DNA of 64,000 nt, taken from the NCBI RefSeq assembly GCF_042242105.1, contig NC_092019.1, forward strand, positions 5,050,328-5,114,327, in the 5' to 3' direction. The notes under the pieces are model-generated. The model was not told the DNA's origin, did no database searches, and worked only from the letters and a program-made list of their open reading frames with translations. Shown here one piece after another: positions 1 to 18,963 of this stretch. This DNA is from Pempheris klunzingeri. Taxonomy: Eukaryota; Chordata; Actinopteri; Acropomatiformes; Pempheridae. Numbering within the stretch: the first letter of the stretch is position 1; every line of letters begins with the position of its first letter. A program made the position numbers and the translations under genes.

Positions 1-225
1 ATAATCCCAGTAGAGTCCTCTTTCTCACGACTCCATTATTTGCTGGTGTGTTCACCTTGGGTTCTTCTGCTAACAATGAGCTGAAAGATGTGTAGAGCTG
101 CAGACTAACTCTAATTATTCTAATATCAAAAACATCGCATCATGGAGCTTTTTTGGGGCAATCGTGGCCGAGATGTTAGAGAGCAGGCAAGCATAATGAT
201 TTTGTCTTTTTGCTATTTATCCCAG
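1..225 (+). other. ubr5: UBR5 intron, 3' part
   Basis: Sequence before the first recognised exon. It ends in a T-rich tract and CCCAG at 221-225. The reading frame stays open upstream to an ATG at 142, but the residues there do not resemble UBR5, so I treat it as intron. No other feature seen. Confidence 0.6.
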
Positions 226-7437
<7,212 letters not shown>

Positions 7438-7980
7438 AGGTTCGACAGAAAAGAGTTTAAAAAAAGGAAAAAAAGAAAAACATGTTTACTGTTGTGTAAT
7501 ATTTACCTAGCTCCATTTTGTAGATTTATTTTTTGTCTATACAATTTTATGAAATTCGACATACTGTCGCTATCTCCCCAGGCGGTAATATTTGTTTGTG
7601 TTGTGAACACAAACAGCTTGTTATTTTTATTTCAATTTTTATTGTTTTTTTTTCTTTTGTGTTGACGAAGAAGAGGTATACAGTCCAGAACATTCCTGCA
7701 TTGGCACTGTAAAATGTAAAGCCCACAGCCCTGCTCTATTGGCTTAAACCTTTGCTTCCCAGGAATGTGGTTTGACAGAAGGCTGTCTGCCGAAACCCAG
7801 CCAAAGATGACAGCAGTAGAAGTATTTAAAAGAAAAGAAGACACACTGTGATTATAAGTTTTTTCCTTCCCTAGAAAAGTACTATCACTGACAGTTCACT
7901 GCTGCCTTTGTGGAAAGTCCTCTTTTTCTTGTACAGGGGGAGTAGGGAATTTCAAAATAAACTTGGATGCAAATAAGTTG
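7438..7980 (+). promoter_or_regulatory. ubr5: UBR5 3' UTR with poly(A) signal
   Basis: Follows the UBR5 TAG stop. A canonical AATAAA lies at 7956-7961, followed by a T-rich stretch (TTGTTTTTTTCC) near 7988, as expected downstream of a cleavage site. The transcript end is therefore placed near 7975-7985. Confidence 0.75.
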
Positions 7981-7984
7981 TCTC

Positions 7985-9133
7985 TATTGTTTTTTTCCAG
8001 TTTGGACCTGCCACACACCTAATGGGGTTATTGAATCTTGACTCTAACCCAGCCCTTCATATTGCTGCTGGATAATGGTTATTATTATCAATAGTATTTT
8101 AAAAACTATGTAAACATGCTGTTTTGCCCAAGATTAGTTTAGCAAGGAAGGTTTTGTGTATTTTTGATACATTGAGGAAATGTAAAAGAAAAATAATATT
8201 TGAACGGCTGGAAAAGTGGACTTACAGACTCAATGCTATACCGTTTGGGAATGGATTTGGGACTGGAACAAATACAGTAAATATATTTATATAATTAGTG
8301 GTTTTAAAATAGGACTTTTAGGGACTGGGACTCTTTTCGAACTGAGGTTTTTGGCCAATCAGCGTGGAGGAGATCTTAGCCCCGCCCACTTGGTTGGAGC
8401 TGTCACTGCCCGGTTGTGATGCCTTCAAATGAGTTTGTGAAAAAATGAATTTGTTGCGTCCTGTTAATTAGGCTGAGAGACTAAGCAAAATCTGGATATA
8501 TGCGCTATTAATAATATATAAGGGCGATTACCTGCTATTAAGGTACCTACTCAACAAGTGATAGCAGACATGCCGCAACAAATTTTAGCAAATAATATAA
8601 ATCAAAGATGTGTCATTAGCATAATCTTCCTTATCAGCCTGCTACTTAAAACTCATAGTAAACATGTCTTCAAAATAATATTAGCTACGAAATTAATTGT
8701 TTAAATTGACTTTTTGGACGTTAATCACAGACTGCGTCAGTACGCGATTGCGATACCCTTAGTGGAAGCTGCAGTTTACAAGTGGCCCTGAAGGCAGCGC
8801 TGCTCCTCCAGTCTGAACGGAGCCATATGAGGTGAACCTGCCTGACTGGCGGTCACACTGGACGCGTTGCGGCGATCAGCTAATGGTGATATCAGCTAGC
8901 TTGATGGCTAGTTAGCTAACCCAGTCTGTCATCGCAGCCTTTGCAGATTTTAGCTAGCTGGCTCTCTGTCAGGCCAGGCCGATGTTACTGTCGGAGGAGG
9001 GGGTGGATTTATTGTCTTCCATCATGTCGAAGTCGTTCCGTTATTTTTAGCTAGCACTGCAAGCTAGCGCGGCTAGGTTGATAGCGGCAAGCAAAGCGTG
9101 ATTAATCGGTCTGTCGGTTGAGAAACAATACAA
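7985..9133 (+). promoter_or_regulatory. mtdh: UBR5-MTDH intergenic region and MTDH promoter/5' UTR
   Basis: The left half (to about 8700) is AT-rich and featureless. From about 8780 the sequence becomes GC- and CpG-richer and is dense in GCTAGC/TAGCTAG motifs (8890-8960, 9048-9075), continuing into the MTDH 5' UTR. No TATA box is obvious; a CpG-type promoter is inferred. The transcription start cannot be fixed from sequence alone. Confidence 0.5.
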
Positions 9134-12100
9134 ATGGAGCAGTGGCAGGACGCGGCCTCTCAGCAGGCCAAGCTGCTGACAAATCGTCTGAATGAACTAT
9201 TGTCCAAAGGCCTGGGGCTGCTGCGCTCCGAGCTCGGCGTGGATTTGGGGCTGAAGCCTGAGCTTATTCCGCCATGGGTGATCCTCTTAGCGGCGTGCGC
9301 CGCGCTGCTGCTGATGTTCGCCCTGTGGGCCTCAGCCTGCTGGGCTGTCCTGAAGAAACGACCCGCTGTGAGCCATGCGGACGACGGCATTGAAGTAAAG
9401 ACAGGTGTCGGTAAACCTGTCAAATCCGAGGAACCGAAGAAAAAGAAGAAGAAGGCGGAAAAGGCACGTAAATGAAGCCGGTCTAGAGCCTTTTCTAGCT
9501 AGCTAGCCGGACCGTTAGCAAGGCTAGCTGTCAAGCTAACGGTGACAGTTGAATCTCATGTCATGCCTAAAACCCCAGCTAGCTCCAGGCTAGTGTCTGC
9601 CCTGGCTCTGCTAGCCTTGGGCGGTGTTACATATTGCCTGCTTGAAGGGATTAAAGCTGAAATTTCTCATGGTCCTCAACATTTTTTCCTCACATGTGCT
9701 CTCTTTAGAAAGCCCAGCCAAATGGGAGAGCTGTTGCTGAACCACAGGAAGAAGCCATAGTGTCGGAAGAGATAGTGCCACATCACCAGCCGCCCCCACC
9801 AGAAGTCAAGGCTGAAAAGGTTGCAGAGGTAATTATCTGTACCAAAGTCATGTCAGTAGACACCCCACAACAGGGTGGTGGGACCTGAGCTTCTTAACTC
9901 GTCCACTGTGATTGATGTGCCCAGATTATGTTTGTGTAAATGTCTGCACCTGTAAGTCACATCATTATTTCTTGGGTCCTCTTCAATGAAACCACTTTAG
10001 AGAACACCACGTTTTCTCGCTGTCACCCTGCAATGAGGTAACCCCACCAGCTGCCAGTGTTGGGTTACAGTTTTTAACTTGCAGATGCAGCAAAATCGTG
10101 GAAGATGGCTCCTGGCTTAGGACAGGACAAGGTGCAGTCTTTCATTTAATGCCACCCTCTGGATACTGCAAAATAACACAAACCGTGGTCCTAAAGGTGC
10201 TGGAGTCAGAGGATGTAGTTGTGCATACAGTGAGAGATGGAAATAGTGCTTACAAAGAGGACATGCAGCAGATTTAGGGAGAGCTTGACAGTGGATGTAG
10301 TTTCACTTATAAATAGACATGGCTTGAGCATGCTGATTTGAGTGACTGACGGTTCAGTCGGCGGGGGGGTCGCTTTCCTGGTTGCTGTTCTTGGAGGGGA
10401 AATCATATGCCCTGCATGATCAGATACACTGGCTTGTTATTCCGCTTTATGTCCATCATTTATCTTCTTCTAGGTAAAGAAGTCCAAGAAGAAAGCCAAA
10501 CAGGCTGTAAAGGACACTAAGACCGTGACAGCAGATGGCAAAGAGCCAGAAGAAGGTAAAACATGATGAATGATGCCATAATCAAGGTTCTTTGGTCAAA
10601 GTGATGTATGGTTAGTTTGGAGGAGGCTGTCTTTTGTTATTTTTATTCATTAAGCCACCATTTTTCATAGCACCACACAGGAAAATACCAACTTCTGTGC
10701 TGCCAACATACCTAAAACAAAACTGGAACTTTTTTTTCAGCAAAATACATTTACCGTGCAGTTGAACAGTTTCTACATCTATTCCTTTATCCTGCTTAAT
10801 CCATACCAGTAATCCATTGCAGTATTTTGCAACTAATTCCACACTGCACTCAATGCTACTTTTCAGGCACATGGGAGACCAAGGTCAGCAACAAGGAGAA
10901 GCGTGAGCAACGCAAGAAGGACAAGAGTTCCAGTGATGGCTCAGCCAGTCCTTCAGGAGGGGACACGCCCGTGAGCACTCCCTCAGAGCAGCCCAAGGCC
11001 CCTGCAGCGCCTACACCTGCCACGCAGAAGAAGAAAAAAGGTAACTCTTAAAATATGTATCTCCTAAAACCATGTATATTTTAATTTAGGCTGTGATTTT
11101 CTTGTTTTGAGAAGATGGACGGACTGTAACAGTGTGACCTTGGATAAACAGCCTAATATGTCACCTAGAGAGAGATTTCTGTCTGTTGTTTTGAGTAGGG
11201 TGTTGTTGTGGTTGGTTGGTCTCTTGTTGGCAGGACAGACTATAAATAGAGGCTTTAAGGGAATTTAGGGGAGCCTCAAGTGAGTTTTCCCTGAAGTGTT
11301 GTCACTGGTGTGTGTGTGTGCGTGCGCTGCCTTCACTAATAGGCTCTCATGGATAATGCACTTGACGTATGTTGACCTCTGTAATTCTTTCTTTTCAGGA
11401 GAATCCACAAAAGTGAAGGCAGAGAAGGTTGAGGCTGTTGTACCTCAAGGTAATTTTCATCAGGAAATGCTTCACCCAAGAACTGATGTCTCGCCTGTGC
11501 CTAATCTTTAATCAACCAGAAGTTTCCATGCTTCACTGGGAACTCTTACGTTAGCTGTGTTGACAACCTCCTTGTGTTTATTGTGGCTGATTTTGAAGTG
11601 TTTCTCTCTTGGTCTTAGTGGACAGCCACGAGGTGGCACCGGTTGCTGCTGTTGTGACTGACGTGGCTGTAAAGGTTCCTGCTCACACCGTCGCTCCAAA
11701 GGCGGACCCCTGGACGACCAGCAGAGAACCAGCGTCACTGTGGACATCGGAGATTGATGGTAAAACCTGTTTCATCTCTACTACTTAACTGCTCGGTTGT
11801 TGAACCCCACATGTGTTAATCATGCTGTGCTCACATGATGAGTGACAAAGCTGCGGGGTCAGGTGCTTAAACGCTCACTGACGCTATGTTGTTATGCTCT
11901 TGTGAACCATATTACACTACTACAGCAAGCCATTGTTCTAAAATGTATGTTTCATACCTGGTACTCCAACAATAGCTGCCACCTTCTGCCAAGCTACTTC
12001 TTTTTATTTTTAGTGAGTCAAGCGTTAAATGAAAAGGTGGCACAGGGAACTGGCTAACTGCAAGATCAGGTTTCCTTCCTTTTTTTTTTTTTTTTTGGAG

Positions 12101-15100
12101 ACTGGAACAGGAATTGTTTTGTCAGGGTCAAAAAACAGGTGATTGTTGCTTCATCATTATGTCTTTGGAGCACTGATGGAAAAAGTTGAGGCCACCTCAA
12201 CTTGAATGTGAAGCACTGTGGAGCTTCGTGTAACTGGCGTCCGTTGAAAATGACTTGTGTGACCTTGTCACTCATGTGAACACAGTATAATTCTTCAAAG
12301 CTTTATGGCATTTCATGAACCACTTAAACTCGATCAGCTGCAGCGTCGGAGCTGCTGGATGGATGTTGATGCTGATGTCAAAGATGTAATTGTCCTCTTA
12401 AATATGGAGCCACAGAAATGCTTTATCAAAAACAGTTATAGAACAGTTATCCATCAACTCGCTTGTCCACTGATTGGTAGGTTCATTGAACAGTGACATA
12501 ATAGCATGTGTGAAATATTTGTGTTTCAGAGTCGTGGACTGTGATTGAGAGGGGAATTCCCACAACGGAGCAGAATCTGGTGTCTTTACCTGGACTGAGT
12601 GCTGCTGGTAAGTGTACAATAAAGTGATGATGTGACAAGTGGAGGTTTAACCTGGCTCCCACCCCCTAAGCCTCTTTCACACACAGTTCCTGGTAAATTA
12701 CTGGGATAATTTGATGATTTTGACTGTTCAGACCTACAGCTAAATTAAATAATAACTAAATTAATAAAAAGTTCTGTCTTGTGCCTTTCCACATGTGCCA
12801 TGATGGTGCTAAGCAGCCCTTTCAGTCGGGAAACGGCACACAAGAACACCTCCTCAGTCCTGAAATGCTGCAGTCTTTATAGATTGACAGCTCTAACTTT
12901 CTCCGTACATTTACTGCTAATTTCTCTGCTGCACTGTTTCCTACAGCACCGATCCATTCACCATCACTGTGTCATCACTTACTCTCCCTCACTCAAGCAC
13001 ACACTTGCTATGTACAGCCGCTCAGCCCTGCCCGTATTCTTGTAAAAGGGCTGTGCTGGTTTTAATTAATTGTCAGTTATCACCCGTGAAAGCGAAGCCA
13101 AAAAATAAAATACGTCATCAGTGGAGTTTTGTAATTGGTTCACTTGCTCCATGCGAATCTTTCATCAGAGGTAACCCTTAATATGCTTGTCCCTTCAGTG
13201 TTACTGCCTTCATTCACAACAGCCGCACTGGCAGGAAGTGTGCCTGAACATTTCAGGGATAGAAGGCATGTGAGAAAAAGGGGCTCTAGATGGCATAATT
13301 TTCCAAAGTATCCTTTATGAAGGGAGCAGGTTGCGTCATTGATCTTGTTTCTTTGTAGAGCCCCAGCCTGTGAAGGACCTGCGGTGGCGCAGTCAGCCCA
13401 GAGTGGACGATGAGTGGTCTGGACTCAGTAAGGGTGATATATATTATTTAACTTTGTAACACTATAGATGATACTGCTTCACGTTTGGAGCGTTTTTTCC
13501 TGACGGTCTTTGTGTTTCTCAGATGGTGGGTCAGACCCCAGCTCTGACTGGAACGCTCCCGCAGAAGTCTGGGGCAACTATGAGGAGCCCACTCCCGTGC
13601 CCCCTCCCGCTCAGGAGCAGCCCCTCCCCGAACCGGCCAAGGTTAACCTGCTGATTGCAGCGGCTGTGAGTACGCCCAGGCTTTGGACAGAACTAAGCAT
13701 TATGGGAGTTACCTGGAAGTTTTAAAAATAACAACCCAGTAACCGGTGGCTCCTCTGGGTGTAGGGCCCAGGGCAGCTGTCCCGGTTCCTCCCCCCGACT
13801 GTGGCCATGCTGTTCACAGTAGTGAACCAGCACAGTAGACTAGTACACACACAGCCTCTTGCTGCCTTTTTGTTCTGCACAGAAGAGTATTCCCACCCAC
13901 AGTAAGCTGATGGTGGTGGATTAGACCACTTCTCAAGGCTGTGTGGATGTGTGCAGATTATGTTAAGACCCTTTTCATGGCAGACATTTGACCTACTGTA
14001 GCATTAAAATGTACAATTATTAAGGAAAGACTTTGATATCACCACCACATGGCTGCACAATGTTACTTTATCAGTAAATGCTCTGCACAGCTGAACTGAG
14101 CTGACTCGTGTGTGTTCATTAGGACGATGATGAGGATGAGAAGGACAAGGGAGAGAGTGCTGCTGATGGAGCAGCTAAAACTAAAAAGAAGAAAAAGAAG
14201 AAGAAGAAGGCTGCTGAGGACGGAGGAGCAGCTGGCCAGGTAGAAACAGATGTGACTTCAGCAACTGTTTTGCAAGTTTTGAAACCTAAAAGTCAAGAAA
14301 GCCTGACTGTAGTGTGACAAATCACACACTTGATGAGGTTTTGTGGCAGCGCACTTTGATACACATATAGGAGGATGCATCTAAACTTAAGGAATCAATA
14401 ATGATATCTTGCCCCATGTGATCAGCTAGGCCATATTTCCATTTTTGACATTTCCAAAGTTTACTTTGGATTCAGTGCTGTTAGGAGTAAACTGTGCCTG
14501 CGTCCTTGTGTCCTGTGAAGGGTGAGGAGCCAGAGAAGGAGGCGGCACCTGCTGCCTCCGTGAAGAAGCAGCCACCTGTTCAGGAGAACACTGCCGCCGT
14601 CCAGCCTGTCAAAGCAGCTGCTGTCGAGGTGAGCGGTGCCGACGCAAGAGCAGATCAACTAAAAGGCGTTTTTATGTTTCCACGGTGATGACGGCGTTGA
14701 CCGGAGGCTTTATGTCTCGGTTGTCCTTTTGTTTGTCTGTATGCACGTCCCATTCTCTCATGAACACCTGGAGAGAATTTCTTCAAATTTGGCACATCTT
14801 CACCTCATGACCTCACTCTACATGCTTTTGGCCATAACTCAAGAATTCATGTTAATTATGACAATAATATCCAATAATATGAAATTACCTTTTAATATTC
14901 AAAAGGTCAAAGGTCAGCTTCAGTTTGACATCAATACCTGATGTCTCTTAATTGAAGAGTTTGGTCTTGACCTGCTCTTTATGGAAAGTATCTTGAGATA
15001 ACACTTGTTATGAATTGGAGCTATATAGATAAAGATTGATTTTTATCATAAAGTTCTGCAAAAACACTTTCTGGCCGTTATTCAACACAGGTACAGAAGG

Positions 15101-16875
15101 GGACATTGTCACCGTATTTATTCTGTACTGCTGAGTTGAAGAGGTGTGTGTGTGTGTGTGTGTGAAGCATCAGTGTTTTTGTAGCCTCTTTGCAGCAACA
15201 TCCATATTTGAAGCTTTGTCTACTGTTATGGCTACAACTTTGTTCTTTCAGAATTAGTATTGTCGGCTAAGCATGTGAACAAATACAAGGAATTTAATTT
15301 AACTCTTGTTTTTGTTTGTCTCAGTGAATTTCCACACTAAAAGACAAACAGCAGAACAAGAACAAGACTAGCAAAGTCAAATCAGCTTCATTTGTATATC
15401 ACTACATCACAGATCTAATATTTGCCTCAAGGGGCTTCACAGTCTGTATAGTAAACATCGTACCCATATTTATTTATTAATTATGAGCCTGGTTAAAGAA
15501 GGCTCCCTGTCCTGAGGTGGTATTTTTAGTTCTGCAGAAGAAGATTAATCATGTGAAGATAAATATATCATGTGCTGTGTTTGATGACTGGATTTTTAAG
15601 TGCTTCCAGGTGATCTGTTCTAACCATGGGGCCCATTTTCTTACAGGTGAGAGTGGAACAACCAGTGAAGGACAACATATCCCAGAAACCCCCTGTCACA
15701 CAAGTGCCACAGAAGCCAACCGATGGAGAGTCCACTGCCAAGCAGAACAACCTTTCTGCTCCAACACAACAAAGTAAGCTCATCAGCCACTCTGGGTGTA
15801 ATACCTGCAGTCTCCTGGGGGGGGCAGGAGTCACTCTGACTTGTTGGTGATCGGAGCACGACCACAGTGCTCTTCTTCTCTTCTCCTCATTCCTGTCGGC
15901 CAGACGGACAGAGAGAAATCTACTACTTAACAGCTTAACTCACATTTAGGTAGAGGTCCCAATGATGGCACCTTCCTTCTCTAGATTTAAACTCCTGTCC
16001 AAGTTGAAAGTGTTTAACTTTTAATAATAATGATAACAGATGTTAGGAGCCAGCCGTTATTTATAATTACTGCATCTGAGTCAGTGGTCCACTTTGGCTT
16101 TGTAGTCGCTTTCTTTCTTTCTCTTTCTACAATATTAGATAAATAATAGTTTCCCAGTAAAACAGGATATAATATACAAAGCTCAAATAAAAAGCCAAGA
16201 TGAGATGTGTTTAGTAATCAGGTAAATTATTGGATTGACTGGGGACAGCTGCGTTTATATGGGTTTGATTTTAGTTATAGTATCCTAAAAAATATCAGAC
16301 TCTCCTCATTACTGTTTTTATTGTTTTGGAAAACGTGGATCTCTCCTTTTTCAGTCAGACAAATGTTCTTCAACTGAACCAGTTATTGTAATTTTGCTGT
16401 ACATATAAGTCTGAGAGAGTCTTAAATTCAACTTGCAGATAGATGTAGACAAACTGATCATTTAAAAATAAATGGTGTTCATTTACTTTGCTGTAACTCG
16501 CTGCTTCTCTTGCCTAAAAAAATGAGATCTGAACCTGAAGAATTGAAGTCAGTGAAGTGTTTCTTATTGAAACCGAGCCACGGGCAGATTTTAAACTTTC
16601 AGCACGGCCGGATTCTGAGCGTCGCTCTGTGAGCCGTTATGTTTGATCGACGGTTGGAGCAGAAGTCGATAAATCTGTTCTCAGCAGTGATCCAGAGCCT
16701 CCCGACTCAAAACAGCCTGATCAACATTTATGGGAAAAAGAAAATCATGCGAGTCACGTTTGGAGTTGTGTCACTAATCTCCCTCCCTTTTGTTTTTTGT
16801 GTCTCCACAGAAAAACCTGAGGAGAGCCAAGCGCCCAAGCCGACAAAGAAGAAGAAGGCGAGGAGAGAGACATGA
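9134..16875 (+). CDS. mtdh: Metadherin (LYRIC/AEG-1), complete
   Basis: Single-pass ER/nuclear-envelope scaffold that binds SND1. Exons: 9134-9467, 9713-9828, 10474-10555, 10867-11040, 11399-11449, 11619-11759, 12530-12607, 13359-13427, 13523-13665, 14123-14239, 14521-14628, 15647-15773, 16811-16875. Total 1,605 nt, 534 aa; phases agree at every junction. An N-terminal segment with RSELGVDLGL precedes one hydrophobic helix at about residues 48-73. Lysine-rich NLS-like tracts follow, including runs near the end of exon 1, in exon 4 and in exon 10. The SND1-binding segment is clear: SDWNAPAEVWGN, with the two tryptophans at residues 358 and 365. The C-terminus KKKKARRET matches my recollection of the mammalian ending. 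The protein is shorter than the human one (582 aa). Exon 2 must use the second AG (9711-9712); the first gives an early stop. Confidence 0.93.
14745..14990. repeat. Degenerate interspersed repeat in an MTDH intron
   Basis: Contains TTCTTCAAATTTGGCACA, CATAACTCAAGAATTCATG and GGTCAAAGGTCA, a combination I recognise from a common ray-finned fish repeat. No terminal repeats can be fixed, so the borders are approximate. Confidence 0.45.
15144..15164. repeat. (TG)n microsatellite
   Basis: About ten uninterrupted TG units inside an MTDH intron. Confidence 0.9.
15373..15462. repeat. Interspersed repeat fragment (family shared with 62671-62900)
   Basis: Shares an ordered pair of blocks with the copy in the POP1 intron: TCAAATCAGCTTCATTTGTA, then TTTGCCTCAAGGGGCTTCAC and AGTCTGTATAG. 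At the second site the matching blocks are TCAAATTGTATTTATATAGC and TTTGCCTCAGAGGGCTTTAC. Two independent copies in one window support a dispersed family. Confidence 0.55.
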
Positions 16876-17815
16876 GACTGAGTCCACTCTGTAGACCTCT
16901 GTATGCAAAAGACTTCATATCCTGTTTATGCAACACCTTTTGTGACAAGAACTTTGAACTAAGGTCTTCATGATGGACTTAAACCGTAACACCTGTCTGG
17001 AAATTGAAACGACTTTTATACTCGGCGAGTGTCGGCCGGTGGATCACTGAAAACTGAACCTAGATGCAGTGCAATCTAATGTAATGCGGTGTTAATGATT
17101 TTTAAGGATGATTTGATACTCTTGATTCTGTCTTCTAATTCCACTGAATCAAATAACCGATTGATTGAAAGAGCTGTATTGTAGTAATTTAGACATGTAG
17201 AAAAATACTGATCATGTTTAGAAATTTGATGTTGTGGTGGCTGACGGCTGGAGTTTACTGTGTGGGGAATGAAAACGGTCGACGTTCATCGGGACACGCA
17301 ACACTGACTGGGCCACTGTGTCCAACTGGCCTTCTTGCTTTTGCAGTCTTTAATTTTGCTCTTACGTCTGTGAGCCACGACGGCACAGTGGGCTCAAGAG
17401 CAGAGAGATCAAATGTTTGTTTCACGTCAACGGTTTTGACTCAGTCGGGTGGAAACGTTTGTGACTTAACACGAGCATCGGTGGGTGCAGAAAAGGGAAT
17501 CGTGTCGGCTCCGTATCTTTTCATTCTTATCTGTGACTGTGACATTTCAGCTGACTCAGTCCATCTGGTTCGTCCCTCGTCTGATGTTGTACTGCGCTGT
17601 GTCGAGACGACTGCTTCCTTGCTGTTTTTACTATCTGTGACTGCTTTGTTGGCCGGATCCGTGTGGGATCGTAGATGTACCGTTGCAGAAACATCGTCAT
17701 GATTTTCCTGTGGTTGATTCGAAAGTCTTCAGAAACTTTTTGTAAAACCTGTTTGTAATAAAAGAAAAGCTAAAGCCATATGTAAAAAGACTAAATAAAG
17801 GCCAGTTTTTCTATA
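16876..17815 (+). promoter_or_regulatory. mtdh: MTDH 3' UTR with two poly(A) signals
   Basis: Follows the TGA at 16873-16875. AATAAA signals occur at 17757-17762 and 17794-17799, so the mRNA probably ends near 17780-17820. The interior of the UTR contains a fortuitous 162-codon open frame (17214-17702) with no recognised similarity. Confidence 0.7.
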
Positions 17816-17819
17816 TTTT

Positions 17820-18700
17820 GGCTACTTTTATAATCATGTTTTAGATCCTATGTAAGTATTAAAGAAACAGGATGAGTATGAGCAGGGTGGTGACACCTTT
17901 AGGAAGTACTAATATTAGATACACAGCCTACAACACAACAGAATAATGTGAAAATGATCTGTGGGTGGCCAACTTTGAGTCTATAAGGGGAAAAAGCAAT
18001 GCAGCGAGGAATTCAAAGTAAGAAGAAACTATTTGATGGCATCTTTCATACAAGAAATGCAGCACAAGGTGCAGATGACATGCAGAGTGCTTCCTCTGAG
18101 AATGCAACCAAAAAACAAGATAGAAAAGTGAAATGAGACTAAAATGGAAGATAAAACCCACTAAATGATAATATAAACTGTTAATCAATTCAAGTAGAAT
18201 ACAACATTTGAAAGCTCAGCATTTAAAGAAGTAGTTCACTGTTTTTTTTTTTAGAGGGAGCTCGGTGCTGTGACGCTGTTCAAAGACACCACCTGTAATT
18301 TCTAGATTAAAAGTATTAAACTGTGGTGGAACTTTCTGGAAATGGTTACATCATCTGATTTGATCCCATCAGAGTCACACGCTCTGGTGTTGATCGTCAA
18401 CAGGACTAGTTAATGCCCTTATCCAGCTGCCTCAAGTTAACAGTTGACTAGAATAAGACCGGAAGCAGGGAGGATTTAGTCTTCAAAATAAGAGCGTAGT
18501 GTCGCGCTCCTGCCAGAGCAGAGGATTCAAACGATGAGCCAATATAATAAAATAAGATATCGGTACTCAATCAAAGCAGATATGAGTTGTAACCGTACTG
18601 GCACAAAGCACAGGTGTAGATACTGTGTGTATTCTACAATAGTGGACACACATTTATGTTGAAAATACATAATACTTCACACCAACACGAATCTATTATC
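17820..18700. other. MTDH-LAPTM4B intergenic stretch
   Basis: AT-rich to about 18240, then mixed composition. A T-run lies at 18241-18252. No gene, RNA or complete element is recognised. Confidence 0.55.
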
Positions 18701-18963
18701 GGGGTTTTATTTTGAAACCGGAAGTCATGTGTTCCTTGACGCTGGCTTGACGCACGCCGCTCCGCTCCGGTAAGCCGCTCACGCTGATAAGCACCGGACA
18801 GGTCAGAGGCGGTGTGTCGGACGCAGCTCCTCATTCCCCAGCGAGGACCGACGCCCTGCGGACGTGAGAGAGGACTGCTCGGGGGTCTGTCTTTCTTTCC
18901 ACAAACAGCGACATCGCGTCTAAATGCGCGCGCAGTTGCGGTGAAGCGGACGAAGTGGTGGCG
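18700..18963 (+). promoter_or_regulatory. laptm4b: LAPTM4B promoter / 5' UTR with a short uORF
   Basis: GC- and CpG-rich block just before the LAPTM4B start. A minimal upstream ORF, ATG 18924-18926 to TGA 18942-18944 (six codons), lies out of frame with the main ORF. In the main frame a TGA at 18865-18867 is followed by about 32 open codons without an ATG. The longer N-terminal isoform known in human LAPTM4B therefore cannot be made here from an AUG in this exon. Confidence 0.55.
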
